Shown: positions 26,245 through 40,536 of the stretch, piece by piece
Position numbering within the stretch: the stretch's first letter is position 1
How the letters are laid out: each line of letters starts with the position of its first letter
Source of the DNA: Penicillus capitatus
Taxonomy: Eukaryota; Chlorophyta
DNA: 64,000 nucleotides
Assembly (NCBI GenBank): GCA_965649825.1
Contig: OZ287695.1
Coordinates: 1,302,001 to 1,366,000 of the forward strand
Direction of reading: 5' to 3'
The notes under the pieces: model-generated
The model's database searches: none
What the model was told of the DNA's origin: nothing
What the model saw: the letters and a program-made list of their open reading frames with translations, nothing else
Program-made: the position numbers and the translations under genes

Positions 26245-27384
26245 TCAAAATGCCTGTTCTCTAAGATGGCGATTCTCTTTAGCAAGTTCATAATTCTCTT
26301 GTTTTTCATCATCTAATGCGTCGTTCAGGAGCTTCAGATGGTCTTCCAAATTGGCGATTTCGCGTTCTAAAGACACCACTTTATCACTCATCTGCATATC
26401 CACATGTCTTCCTTCCAACACAGATTTACTGGAATCCTAAATCCCAACCAAAGCCATGTATGTTTAGGATATCTGAGACATGGGAGGTACATGAATAGAT
26501 GTCAGACGTCGTTGGCTCGTTAACTGGGCTTCCGTCTGAGACATGGACTGGACTTTGGATCTCTGTCCTTTGCTCTTCAGGAGCATCGTTCGGAGAATCT
26601 CTGCAACCTGAGCCTTGAATGCAAGCTCATTCTCTACACGTTCCATCTCTTTCTGAATTCTTTCCCGACTCAGATGTGCAGCGATTCTCTCTCCTGATGA
26701 GCTCATTGTTTCTTGGGCGTTTTGTAATGTCCCGTACAGATCGTTGCGTTGCTTTATGAGATCCTGCAGTTCAGAGACGAGACCTTCCCTTCGAGTAGCA
26801 TTCTCTGCATGAAGCTTCTGCAGTTCATCTTTTAAGGACATCACTTCAACGGTGAGATCCTAACCGTCGCACAAATTGCATCACATGCCACATGCCACAC
26901 TAAGGGCATAGTACTTACGATTTTAGACTCTTGTTTCTTAGGCGTCTTCTGTGCTTCGGCTAACAAATCCTTTTCGGACTGTGATTGCCATGTCTGGCTC
27001 GTCCACCCACTTGGCGAACGAACGCACAACAATCCTCCTAGGCTCCTAGACGGAAACGCTTCGTCGTCTGGTTTTAGACATGTTTTCTAGGAACTCGTGC
27101 GAGGAGCACTCGACGGTGATAGGACTTGTCTGCTGTTCCCATTCGGCAACCCAATCTTTTCGTGCTTGGTGTCGCGGACGGCTCCGATTTTTTTCGGCAT
27201 CCGGCTTCGGCGACAACGACGCCTTGGGACGTCGTCTTTTATCGTCAGCGACGTCAACATCAAGGCGGGGCCGGAAAGTGGCTGGCGGGGTCGAACTCTT
27301 TTGACTGCGGCTCTGTCGGAGAGACCTGCCTCGGTCCTTCATCCTCCGCTCACAGTCACTGTCGTTCGTCTTCGATAAAACCAT
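26245..27384 (-). CDS. coiled-coil protein, unknown function
   Basis: Four exons (27384-27058, 26993-26919, 26859-26491, 26436-26245) with introns of 64, 59 and 54 bp give 320 aa. The N-terminal about 105 residues are basic and disordered, rich in Arg/Ser/Pro. The rest is heptad-rich: LKDELQKLHAENATRREG, LQDLIKQRNDLYGTLQNA, and a C-terminal coil ELAKENRHLREQAF. The composition resembles cytoskeletal or centrosomal proteins, but I recognise no family. The start is uncertain; the frame stays open to 27654. The regular phase-0 introns and coiled-coil continuity across all junctions support the joins. Confidence 0.65.
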
Positions 27385-27654
27385 CAAGATAAGACGTTTG
27401 CGACACAAGTACGTCTCGCCATAGCAACATTCAAAACCCGATGCGTTCAGGAAACGTCGACGTTCATCCAAACAAGCATTGCCAAAAGAATGACCCTTCG
27501 CGTCACCGAAAATGAATCGCTGTAGAAAAGCAGAACACAGTGGAGGGTTTGGTAAGGACGAAAGAACCAAATCGATGATGACGTGTTGTCTGTCTCTGGT
27601 GCTCTTCACCAAAGATGTCACTCTTATAGTGGTCATACCGCCTTCGAGCTGCAT

Positions 27655-28560
27655 TGTTGGTCGTCGTTTTTTTAAAAAGGGATCATCTGGCGAACGGGGG
27701 TCGTTTTAGTAAGAAACCGGACAAAAGGGGAAAACGTTCGATAAGTTCACAAGGGTAAGCATGTGCCAGAAGCCTTAGGGGTTGTCCCTGTTCACGTGAT
27801 GAAACGATCCAGCTGAATGTGTTTCGCATTTCATCGTGATGGAATCAACTGGAGATTTCTGATGGACATTCTAGTCATTCGATGCAGTGTATTGTTCATC
27901 GATATGCTGACATCTAGATGACCGAGGATAGCTGAAGCGAGAAAACGAAATCTGATTGAGGAAGACGACGCTGAAAGCTCCATTGTGTTAAAAGAGCACG
28001 GTGACATTGACATTGGTGCAACGGCGTCGGATGTCGTTTCATATTCAGCGAACACCGAACGGCCGATGGGCAGTCCTCCGTCAGAGATGTCCCGTCAGGA
28101 TTTTTCTGCACCTTCCCACAAGAGATCGGATTCATGCGAAGACCACCGCGATGAAAGAGAATCCACATAATGCTGATCTGTACTTCGTCGATGAGTGTGT
28201 GCATTCATTAAGTTTTTTTGCAATAGATAAGGTCCGTTTTTGTCAAACGCATCGTTTGGTGCAGCATATCACTGATGTGCACCTTGCCATCATACCGTAC
28301 TGATCACACACGTCTCATCCCGCATATGATCTTAGTGACCGTTAAAGGCGTTAAAGCGAGACCTTGTGTATGTTCGCAATGGAGAATGCGCAGAGAGTGT
28401 AAAGAGATGACAATCGGAAAAGAGTAGGAGGTGAAGAGCCATGATGGCAGCTGTCACATCAGGACGTTGAACAGGACAGACCAAAAATATACAGACTCTT
28501 GACAGACCGGCATCGTTCGGATTTTTCCATCGACACGTCCCGATCGTCCACTGCCTAGAT
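27655..28560. other. 0.9-kb region without a supported gene
   Basis: Frames on both strands are short and without recognisable domains. It lies between divergently oriented genes (coiled-coil gene on minus, CBSX on plus), so it includes both promoters. A T-run and A-rich patches occur around 27666-27740. Confidence 0.35.
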
Positions 28561-29514
28561 ATGTCAACCATCTCCACCTTCTCGCGTCTGTCTTCTCATC
28601 TTCCCAAAAACGCATCGAGAGAAACCACGTTCTTCGGGAACAGCCTGCTCTTACCAGCGTCGCATCGAAGTGCGACATACAGACCACTGCGCTCGCTAAA
28701 CAATGCACACAGCATCTTCGCGAGCGCCGTCGAAGAATCGGAAAATCCAGAAAGCATTTCCGACAAAGCATAACACCGCCTGCACCAAAAGGGGCTATGG
28801 TTGTAAAATTCCTTTCTCTGTAGGCATGGTCGGATCGTGTCTACGTGCATGAGATCATGACACCCTCTCCCATCAGCGTCACTCCCGACACTCCCATCTT
28901 CACGGCGATTGAAATCCTCAGCGATCACGACATCTCTGGCCTTCCTGTCGTCGGTGCGCATGGACAGTATTTTTGGAATGGCTCGTTCTATACGTTAGAT
29001 CTGTATGGCAGAGAAGACGGGAGAAGTGGTCGGTGTCGTGTCTGCCTACGATATCTTAGCATTGGATTCGACGCCTGGGCAGTTGGACAGATCGGACGGG
29101 TTCTTTCCGAGGCTCGGCAAATGCGATGCCGATTTTGGAGGCGACGTGAAAGCCATGTGGCGTTCGTTCTTCAGTCTGCGAAACGGCATCATGAAGGCAG
29201 AAGCGTCGAAAGCGAGTCCCCTGTCGTTCCCTGCTGATCGGATGCTAAGCGACTGCGACATAGGTGGGGGACAGCATGCACGATACCTACTGTGTCTCGA
29301 AGATGGATTCGCTATCAGCCGTCGCTGATGTCATGGTGCGACAGAACACACAACGCACGTTCGTTTTGAACGAAGAAGGACAACTTTGCGGTGTCGTTTC
29401 AAGAGGAGACATTCTCAGAATCACCATGAAGAAGTACAGGTATCATCTCCATTCGGGCGACAGGCGCGTCCCTGTTTCGCGTTTTCTAGAGAGATTCGAA
29501 AAGAAGAGGACTGA
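28561..29514 (+). CDS. CBSX: plastid CBSX-type protein with two CBS domains
   Basis: Five exons (28561-28767, 28824-28953, 29012-29211, 29264-29439, 29490-29514) give 245 aa, close to plant plastid CBSX1/2, which regulate thioredoxins in response to adenylates. The first about 65 residues look like a transit peptide (MSTISTFSRLSSHLP..., Ser/Arg-rich). CBS1: VHEIMTPSPISVTPDTPI ... GLPVVEKTGEVVGVVSAYDIL. A linker with MWRSFFSLRNGIMKAE matches the plastid CBSX linker. CBS2: VGDSMHDTYCVSKMDSLS ... CGVVSRGDILR. Introns 1 and 3 appear to use GC instead of GT at the donor (see findings); for intron 1 a longer GT-AG intron starting in the transit-peptide region is an alternative. Confidence 0.85.
28768..28823 (+). 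other. probable GC-AG intron 1 of CBSX
   Basis: A 56-bp segment with donor AAA|GCATAA and acceptor CTGTAG. Removal joins the transit peptide to AWSDRVYVHEIMT in frame. A GT donor at about 28730 would give an intron of about 95 bp and also keep frame, so this case is likely but not certain. Confidence 0.5.
29212..29263 (+). other. GC-AG intron 3 of CBSX
   Basis: A 52-bp segment with donor AAA|GCGAGT (a perfect GTGAGT apart from the C at +2) and acceptor ACATAG. Phase 0 is required by the two CBS blocks. No GT donor upstream has the right phase without deleting the conserved WRSFFSLRN linker. Confidence 0.7.
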
Positions 29515-29558
29515 TGCCATGGTGCCAATCCTTTCTTCTTTGTTTGCATTGCGGTGGG

Positions 29559-29789
29559 CTATTGGTCAGCTCCCGGCTGTAAAGTTCCTTGGGGCGATTG
29601 TTTCGACTCGAGAAATCGGATCATGAATGGAATCGGCGCGTCGGGTCGCGCGATCAGCAGTTCCGTCAACATCTCTTGCAATACGCTCTGCACGTCGACG
29701 CCATGTACATAGTCTTGAAGCTCTTGATAGAGTGGCGTCTGTGGACCGTCGGCGAAACGCGGACGCGATCGATCGTAGACGTGCGCCAT
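29559..29789 (-). CDS. small RIIa/Dpy-30-like domain protein
   Basis: A 76-aa frame whose core YVHGVDVQSVLQEMLTELL followed by ARPDAPIPFMIRFLES matches the RIIa/Dpy-30 dimerisation-docking fold (pattern L-Q-x-x-L-x-x-L-x-x-x-R-P-x-x-P-I-x-F-M-x-x-x-L). Such small proteins are often flagellar radial-spoke or AKAP-associated components, or modules of adenylate kinases. The ATG at 29789 (MAHVYDRSRP) is preferred; the frame is open to 29867. It converges on CBSX with 44 bp between stops. A further N-terminal exon cannot be ruled out. Confidence 0.65.
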   Translation of the reverse strand: MAHVYDRSRPRFADGPQTPLYQELQDYVHGVDVQSVLQEMLTELLIARPDAPIPFMIRFLESKQSPQGTLQPGADQ

Positions 29790-29945
29790 CGAATCGAGAA
29801 TCCTCGTTAAGGCATCATAACACATCGAAGTCCATTCAACTGCGATCGATTTGCGCATCGGATGCATTGGCTACCAAAGGTAAACGCGCTGTCTGGCCGG
29901 CAATGCACGAAACCTAAAGACATGTATGGCACTAGATCGGGCGCC

Positions 29946-30680
29946 TCATATCGAGCTGATGGTGCTCACGATGCCAATCGCTGTGCAACAGAAGACGTAG
30001 AGCCACGTCACATTATAAATAGGCACGCGCAATTCTGACGACAGTTTGAGCACCTGGACCGTGAGATTCGGAAATCTACATCCACAGAATATGTCCGATC
30101 GCGTCACGTGCGTATCGATTGTCGCACATGAGCAGAATGTCGATCAGCAACGCTTGCATCGCATTGAAACGCACGAATCGATTTAGACGGCGATTCCTCA
30201 CCACACCAAAGAGCAAGCCAAAGAAGCACAGCAACCTAAACACGAAAGTTGTCGATACGCGCACAGCTGATGATCGATGAGCCTACGATGAAAAGGGCAG
30301 CGAGGTGAAGAGGTCGTACAGTGGAAACACTGGAGTCAGTAGTCGAGCAAAGACAGGATAGGCATCGAAGAGATATGTCCCTATCCATACCTCTCGTGCC
30401 TCAGGTGGGACGATCGATGGACGAATCTACCGTATTTGATCCCATCAAGAAGAGGCAGAAGATAAGGCGCCGATGCCAATGCTCGGTCGGCGAGATCTAC
30501 TCCTGCCCGCACAACAACAGGACTTCTTTTCTCCGGTAGCTTCTTCGGCATCACAAGGATGCCTCGCCGATGAACACCGGAGCGTCGGCGCACGACATGC
30601 GTTCGAGGGGTCTTCGCCAAAAAGTTGTTACGCCACAGCGTGGTCTGCATCCTGTCCGTATGATCGTTGCAAATGCACAC
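29946..30680 (-). CDS. TIC20: Tic20/Ycf60-like plastid inner-envelope protein
   Basis: Part of the inner-envelope protein import channel. Exons 30680-30431, 30380-30287, about 30235-30103 and about 30053-29946 give about 194 aa. Diagnostic blocks: ADRALASAPYLLPLLDGIKYG (helix 1 start), PVFARLLTPVFPLYDLFTSLPF, and VVRNRRLNRFVRFNAMQALLIDIL, which is highly characteristic of cyanobacterial Ycf60/Tic20. The final exon encodes a last hydrophobic helix ending VSTISSI. The first about 60 residues are Arg/Thr-rich and look like a simple transit peptide. Intron 3 is ambiguous: a 49-bp GC-AG intron keeps a longer helix, while a 73-bp GT-AG alternative shortens it. The start is close to the sorting-nexin start on the other strand. 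Confidence 0.82.
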
Positions 30681-30725
30681 GTTGCTCTTAATGCGCGTTC
30701 TTGCACTTTGACAGGCGCATTGTCC

Positions 30726-32579
30726 ATGATGTCGGCGTTAGAAGATGTTCCTCTGAGCGACAACGTCGTCCCGGCGCAGGCGACACACGGAGTCCCCTCT
30801 GCAAACGGGGAGACAAACAATGAGGGGTTTGAGACGGTCGCCCTGGAAGCTTGCGCTTCTCGAACGGAGGACGTCGCTGAGGGGGAAGAGGACGGAGACA
30901 ATGCGAGAAAGGAGTCGTGGACAACCTATGAGCTCTCTAAAGGCGATGGAGTGACGACATCCACTGTCCCTCAGTCTCCTGCCGTTTCAGAAATCACACC
31001 CGTCGAGGAGGATACACAACCGGAGTTCCTCGACTCTGCAGGACCGGTTCAGATTTCTGTATCGAATCCCAAAAAAGCAGAGGAGATATCCAAGCTCGGT
31101 ATCCGCAGCACTTTTACAAGTTACTACGTCCAAAGTGAAACGTCCCTTGCTGACTACCCATTCACGAAACGCGCTGTTTGGCGCCGTTTTAAAGACTTTG
31201 ATGTGAGTACCCTGATAGGGAAAAGGGTCGGTGATGAAGTGTTTTTCATCCTAGACGCTACATCGTCTGCTAAGAGAGAATCATCGTGGTTACATTATCC
31301 CACCATTGCCATCGAAGAACTTTTTTGAATCGAAGAGAGGGAAGGATACGTTCATCAAGGAACGACAGATCGAGCTGAATCAGTTCCTCTGTCAAGTGGC
31401 ATTGCATCCCAATCTCTACAACACCGACGAGATGAAGGTCTTTTTGGGATGTCCGGAGGAACTGTCGGCCAGTCACGAGTGGTATCGCCTCATGGAAAGC
31501 GCCAAACAACTCGCAGGTCTTCGGATACCTGTCAATGCTGGATGCGCGAACATACATTTCTGTAGAAACGACCGATCCGACGCCAACGGATTTGGACAAG
31601 CCTGTGGAGAACATGAAACGTGATGTCACGAATATTCTGAAGAAAGTGGGAAGCACGATCAAACGTGATGTCCTGCATCGATCCTATTCCGTTTCAGAAA
31701 CGGAGAGGACACTACAAGACGTATGTCATCATCATTAAAATTGCAGCTCTCGATGTTGATAAATGACATGTAGACGGTGCCGAAGCTGAAACAATTGGAA
31801 TTGCAATTGAATTCCACTGTCGAACTGACGCAGAAATTCACAAACCTGTTTGAAGGGGTTGGAAATGAACTGGGATTGCTTGGACGCATTTGGCTGACCA
31901 TTGCCCGTTTTGAGGAAGGATTTATCGAGAGCACTGGACAGTACACGGATGCTGGTCGCGCTCTAATCGATGCTGTGGCTGTGCTGCACAAGTCTGGCTA
32001 CGCTGCTGTCCGTGTTCAACAGATCTGCAACAAGTCCACGGCGCTTTTGAGAGGTTCTCTCGTTCCTTGTTGTCCATCCTGATGCAAAAACGTCTCTTAT
32101 ACAGCTCGATCGAAAGTGCTCTCTCATCACTCCAGTATTTTGCCAGCTGTATTGTTGAGCTTGCACGATCGAACGTTGGTTCTGCGTCACCTTTGCGATG
32201 CACAGAGTCGTCTTGAGTCTTCTCGAAAATCACTGGATATGCTGACAAGAGATTCGAGCAAAGTGAGATGATGATGTCTAGTGCGCCCACGAGCAAAGTG
32301 TGTGTACAGAAGTTAGGTGGAACGGCGAATTTCTCCAACAAATCTGCCGTGCTGAGTCAAGAGATTCGATCGTGTGTCGATGAAGTCAGCAAACGCACTG
32401 AGATGTACGACGTTGTGACTCAGAGAAATCTGACAGAACTGGAACGCCAAAGACAACAACGAGAGACAGATCTGGTCGATATGTCTCTTTCTATTGCCAA
32501 GATGCAACAAGAGTACTACGAGACCGTCTCGTTGGTATGGGTGAACTTGGCAGAAGAGATTTCTCGAATGCTCCCGTGA
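30726..32579 (+). CDS. sorting nexin with PX and BAR-like domains (Vps5/SNX1 type)
   Basis: Binds endosomal phosphoinositides and shapes retromer tubules. The N-terminal about 110 residues are acidic and disordered. The PX domain (about 31040-31510) shows ISVSNPKKAEE, RRFKDFD joined across intron 1 (31203-31254) to LHRLLRENHRGYIIPPLP, then GKDTFIKERQIELNQFL. Further introns are 31517-31565, 31721-31773 and 32263-32309. A C-terminal helical BAR-like region ends in WVNLAEEISRMLP. The join near 32050-32150 is unresolved: two frames overlap there, and a 90-bp intron or a short extra exon is possible. The ATG at 30726/30729 avoids overlap with the Tic20 exon. Confidence 0.85.
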
Positions 32580-32689
32580 ACATCTCAGAAGAAAGAACGA
32601 CAGACATTGTGCACAACGGACATTTACAATTGCTGTTGTATCGGAAACTTTCTACTGCATTACTGTAACATTGTCGTCGATATCATCTG

Positions 32690-33515
32690 TTAGAAACTCT
32701 TTCCTCTCCACAGTTTCTCAACATCTTCATCGTCATCTGATGGAGAGAGATCATCATCCATGGATGCCTCTCCGGATGTTGATGGAGTTGGTGCCCGAGG
32801 GCCTGGCTTTGGAATTACGGGATGGAGTCGTTTCTGTCTGAATACGTTCACCAGTTCAAGACGCTGTTGTTGCTCATAGTCGTCCATCTCTTGACGATGG
32901 CGTTCTCTTTCTTCCTCTTCTGCAGTCTCCTTCTCTGTGATAGATGTCATAGACGCATTTAGTTCTTGTTGAAATCGCAAATACTCTGCATCGTCTCGCT
33001 CGGCAGTGCGTTCCCTTTCTAACTGTTTTTTCGATTTCTGCCCAATTGTTTCGAAAAAATCATCCGGAACGCCATCCTGCGTTTTGTATTCTTCTGGCGC
33101 ATTCGATGCGACATCTCCTCCGGAATCATCTACTGTTTCATGACGATGCGTGGTGATCGTTTTTTCAGCATCGTCTTTGATCATTGGCCGAGAAGCTTTT
33201 TTCAGAGGCCCAGGGGGTGGCATCAGAATTCGATCCTGCTCTTCTTTAGTCAGAGTATGCGTTTCCATCGTATTCATTGTTGTCTGCTTTGCTGCCGCCG
33301 ATGTAGCTTCGACAAAAGACAGTTCACTAGATGTCTGCTTTGGTCTTTTTACGCATCCCTGAACACGATGTGTCCAAAGAAGTAGTGACTCCAGAAAACA
33401 GAAACGTATTCTTTACCTCAGATACCGTGGAACCGCGCTCTTGAGCTCGTTTCTGACGCGCTTGTCGAAAACGCTCTCTGAGGTTGGTGGCATCCGACAT
33501 CTCTGTCGTGTTCAC
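32690..33515 (-). CDS. coiled-coil acidic protein, possibly ZNF830-like without zinc finger
   Basis: Two exons (33515-33417 and 33358-32690) with a 58-bp intron give 255 aa. A short N-terminal helix (LRERFRQARQKRAQE) is followed by a linker, then GVPDDFFETIGQKSKKQ and a long Glu/Arg helix. The tail is acidic (DDDLSPSDDDEDVEKLW). The DDFFE-like block before an acidic helix resembles the C-terminal half of the splicing-associated ZNF830/CCDC16, but no C2H2 finger is present. Treat the name as a guess. It diverges from MCM4 with about 240 bp between starts. Confidence 0.55.
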
Positions 33516-33757
33516 TGGAGTCGCTCTTTCTTCCTGTTATTCTGATAACGATCGAACGGGAGATCGTTGTGGGACGCGTCTTCACACACTCAAATACTTC
33601 GGCAATACTTTGTGACTCTCGACGATCGCCTTGGCGTGCGCAGGTCCGACGGCACTCATTAAATATATCTAATCGTTTTCACGACAACGCTTACCCATCC
33701 ATCTAGTGACGTCTGTGTGCGACGTTCTTTGCGATTTGAAAGTGTTTCGAGCTCGAC

Positions 33758-36683
<2,926 letters not shown>

Positions 36684-38271
36684 TCCATGCGAGGAAGGCC
36701 ATTGTAAACAGTGGGCTCTTTTCTCTTGTTTTGTACATTGATGCAAGCTGATAGTAGACCTTGACCGGATGACAGCCCTCTGTAAAATCTCCGTGGCCAA
36801 TATGGGAAATGGATTTAGAAAAATGCTCATAAATTTTTAATGTCATCGTGATGTGCCGTGAGAGTACAGAAAGTCTCTGAAAGCTATCGATAAGCAACGA
36901 AAGCGACACAAGAATTATCGACAGACGAACCTGACGATCGATTTGTTGAAAATCGAGCGACCGACTCCTGATTGTCGTCCATCGAGCTTCAGTAATAGCT
37001 CAAAACCGGCATCCGATCAATCGATTATGAAAAACACAGGAGATCAATTCATGATTGAAGATCGACGATCACACATCGATCGAAACGTGATCATCATCGA
37101 GTCTGATTAGTGGCGTATTCGAGCAAAAGAACGAGTTCGATCGTGCAGCGGAATATCGATCGAAGCGATCTACAACCAAATGTTTTGTTTTGACCCCCTT
37201 TTGATCGATCGCGACAGCAGATCGTGACGCGCGTGATTTCGTTTAGAAAATACGTTACGTTTCGTGCGTGCCAATCTGTTATGCAAAAGATCTAGGCTCA
37301 TTGATCCCTGAACGGCGACATCGATGATCGACGCGATGCGATCAAATACTTATAGATCGATTTTCAAGCTGTTCATATCACGCACGAGGTTCGCTGAAAT
37401 TCGTCACGTGCACCTGAAGAATCGACAGTTTCTTTTTCGGTTGTTGATCGATCGACAGAAAAAGATTCGCAACATATCTCTAAGAAATGCAAACGACAAA
37501 AATTGTCCTTGCTAGTCCAGTTTCTCCTTGACCATTAAGGATCCCAAGTCTTCTCCCACTGCATCTGTGTACGAGTTTCTCCAAACTAACTTCTCTAACA
37601 AGCTTTAATTGAAATTCTCAATGACACGTCGGAGTGTCGACAAGTGCAATTTCTTCGTGAAAGATATCGACCACTTATACACAATCCTGAGGACCCCATA
37701 CCAGCATCTCCACCGCGAAAAGACCTACTATACTATTATTACGACTCTTCTGTCGGACTTGGCTAGGCTGTGGAATTAAGCTGAAGCTCTGTCTGAAACA
37801 GAATCACTCGAACTGATAGCGGCATAACGACTGGAAAAGAGCATGTTTGTTTTTCTCTTGGGCCGTATCTTGTTACAGCTCGTATTTAATAGAACTCTCT
37901 CTTCAACGAACCCTCTATCCTAAGTAATAGCATGCGCTCTGAGCACATGTTGCATCTTATCCGTACACTCCACGGGCGAAAGGCTTTAAATTATACTCTA
38001 CGTATTACCGCGTAAAATCGATAAAGGATGTGGTGTTTTCGTGTCACGCACGTGTGGCATGAGGCGACGACGTCATGCAGAAAAACAGCCTGATATTACA
38101 ATTGCCCTCGTACAGCTTGCTTGCGTTGACCATGTTTCAACGTATAAAGACAAAGGTCTGAATTCGTCGTCTCCTTAACGACAGACAGACCTCCGAATGT
38201 TTTCGACTTGAGACAAAAACAACAGTATTAAGGACTCAGAGTAAAACGACAGCATAAAAGCCGTGTGACCG
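36684..38271. other. 1.6-kb non-coding region rich in GATC/ATCGAT
   Basis: No supported gene. A minus-strand frame at 36909-36667 (80 aa) overlaps the MCM4 3' end and has no recognised domain. From about 36930 to 37460 the palindromes GATC, ATCGAT and TCGATCGA recur far more often than in the neighbouring coding DNA. From about 37500 to 38270 the sequence is plainer and A/T-rich. It lies between the 3' ends of two convergent genes, so it is not an obvious promoter. No tRNA or snRNA core is visible. Confidence 0.45.
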
Positions 38272-40077
38272 TTAATGTAAAACAGCTTCGATCACGAATG
38301 GACCTTTAGTTGACTCTAAAGCGATTTGGAGATAACGCGCCAACTCCTGCGTGTTCTGAGCTTTCGCGGCACGAACGCCCATCGACGCCACGAGTTGGAC
38401 CCAATCGATAGTCGGTTTCGAGAGATCGGTCATCTGTGACAGTGCCGAGCTTTTAAGATGCTGAATGCTCTGTCTCGCTGTTTCATTCTTGAGTACAGCG
38501 TAGCTCCTGTTGGAGCAAATAATAGTGACAATGTGAAGGTTCTCCTTTGCTTGTGTCCAGAAGGCCTGTCGTCATCAAGTGGTTTATGGAAAAGCAGAGA
38601 GGTGGTGAACAGACCTGTGGTGAAAACATGGCACTGCCGTCGGCTTGAAGGTTGATGACGATCCGTTCTGGGCAGGCAATGGCTGCGCCGATCGACATGG
38701 TAGGCCCACTACCGATGGCGCCTCCTGTTAGAGACAGATGTGTAAATGGCGGACATCCCTTTGAGGATTCCCAGTAAGTCACTCCGCTTGTCATAGATTC
38801 ATCGACAATAATGGCGTTGGCTGGCTGGTGCTTGGCAACGATCACACAGACTTGTTGAGCAGTCAGCCCACTCCTCGAAGCCACCATGTCTGGATGAGAG
38901 GGCGGTGCGAACATACCCAAGCAGTTATGCTCGGGAACAATCGATTGCGCATTCGTCTGCTTGAAAAGGTAACGGATAACAGCCTTCGTTGATTTGCCAG
39001 CTTCAATTCTCCAAATGCAGTCGTCTCCCAGCGAAATAACTTTGCCGGGTCCATCCTCATATCCAAAGATGGGAACGGGTACACAACAGTCCAGGGTCAC
39101 GATGAGCTCAAATGCAGATAGTTCTTCTTTAGCTTCTTTGGGATATAGCGGAAGTCGACGCATGTGTGGACGACCATTGCCGCGATCGATTCGAGAAAAC
39201 CAATTGTGGCAGTACAACACAGCTCTGAGCTTTGCAGCGATCTTGCCAACCATGACAACAGTGTCATCGTCTGCCAGGGTTGCCTGGCCGCCCACCAGGA
39301 TGGCCACCTTTCCCTGCTCTTTCTCCCTTATCTTCTGAATGCAGTTGTCAAGAAGGGGCCTCATCTCGTCATTGATGCTCTCTTCTGCTTCTGGCAACTG
39401 CGAAGGATGACCTTCGAACGACGCACTGTTACTGACTTCTTCCCATGACAGATCGTGGGGCACGACGAGTGCAGCGATGCGACTTTGCGAAGTATTCTCT
39501 GGGTAGAAGGCGGCGTCGCGGTAACTTTCATAGGCGGCGAGCTTCAGTTCGTGAATTGTGCGAGGAATGCGGACGGAGTGTGCTACTGTTCTGGCCAAAC
39601 CTAAAGACACTCCTCGCTTGTCGGACTTAGCGCAGATCGCACCCCACCTTCGATGTCCATGCTCAGAGGCGCATCAACCTCGGAGTGCCACGTTGCAACG
39701 TTTCCAATGATAGCGACGATCGGACTGCGCGCTTTCTTGGCATTGTGAAAGTTCGCAATACCATTGGCGAATCCCGGTCCCATGTGCAGGAGACACGCAG
39801 CCGGTTTTCCGCGCATCCTCGCATACCCGTCGCATGCGCCGGAGCAGATGGTTTCGTGAAGAGCGAGCACGGATCGAACACGTGGCTCCGCGGCTAAAGA
39901 CTTAACAAGCCACATTTCGGTGGTCCCAGGGTTAACAAAACAAACGTCGACCCCTGCCTTCGCCAGTATTTCGATGACGATGTCCGACCCAGTCTTTGCC
40001 TTTTGCACGCCAAAGCAATTCTTAAAAGCGGCATAGGGTTTTGAACTGCGGCCGTCCGCCGAGCCAAAACGATTCAT
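38272..40077 (-). CDS. bacterial-type TPP enzyme (acetolactate synthase large subunit-like)
   Basis: Three exons (40077-39648, 39600-38615, 38565-38272; introns 47 and 49 bp) give 569 aa, the usual size for this superfamily. The N-terminal pyrimidine-binding domain has FVNPGTTEMWLV, the catalytic Glu in LALHETICSGACDGYARM, and GPGFANGIANFHNA. The central domain has VAILVGGQATLADD. The C-terminal PP domain has GAIGSGPTMSIGAAIA and the TPP/Mg motif QADGSAMFSPQAFWTQAKEN...NRSYAVLKNE. The sequence matches the branch annotated in proteobacteria as acetolactate synthase large subunit or benzoylformate decarboxylase-like, not the plastid ILV2 enzyme. The substrate is unknown. No plastid or mitochondrial presequence is evident. 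Horizontal origin is plausible. Confidence 0.85.
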
Positions 40078-40536
40078 CGCAAAGACACAATGGAGTCACA
40101 ATTGTATGGGGCGCAATAGGTTGAGCGACAAACCTAAGCAGCGCTCGGAGGAAATAATAAAGAAAGAATATTTCACGCACGAACACACACGAACTGTACT
40201 GACGCGGAATTGTTCTTCCAATAGCAACTGTCTGACACAGTAACGAATGGTAAGTGATCATAATGATCTCACAGTCTTTCGATCACAAGGCGGTCCGTTT
40301 GGTGATCTCACTTAATCTCCTTCACAGGATTCCATAAATAACAACTGCAATCTGCACTTCTTTTAAAGACAGGACACCCGGTGATGTAGCAGCCGAATCA
40401 TCTGATCAGCTTTATCTGCGAACCACCCGTCGTGTCATACGGCTTGTACGGCAGCCTTGGGGTGAATTGCCCGTTTCCTATTCTTACAGAACGTTTTGAA
40501 CCTAACAGAAGCGATTCCCCTAAAGCAATCCTCTAA

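Noticed and set aside
26040-26312. 90-aa minus-strand frame downstream of the coiled-coil gene
   Set aside because: It is out of frame with the last coiled-coil exon that occupies the same DNA and has no own domain.
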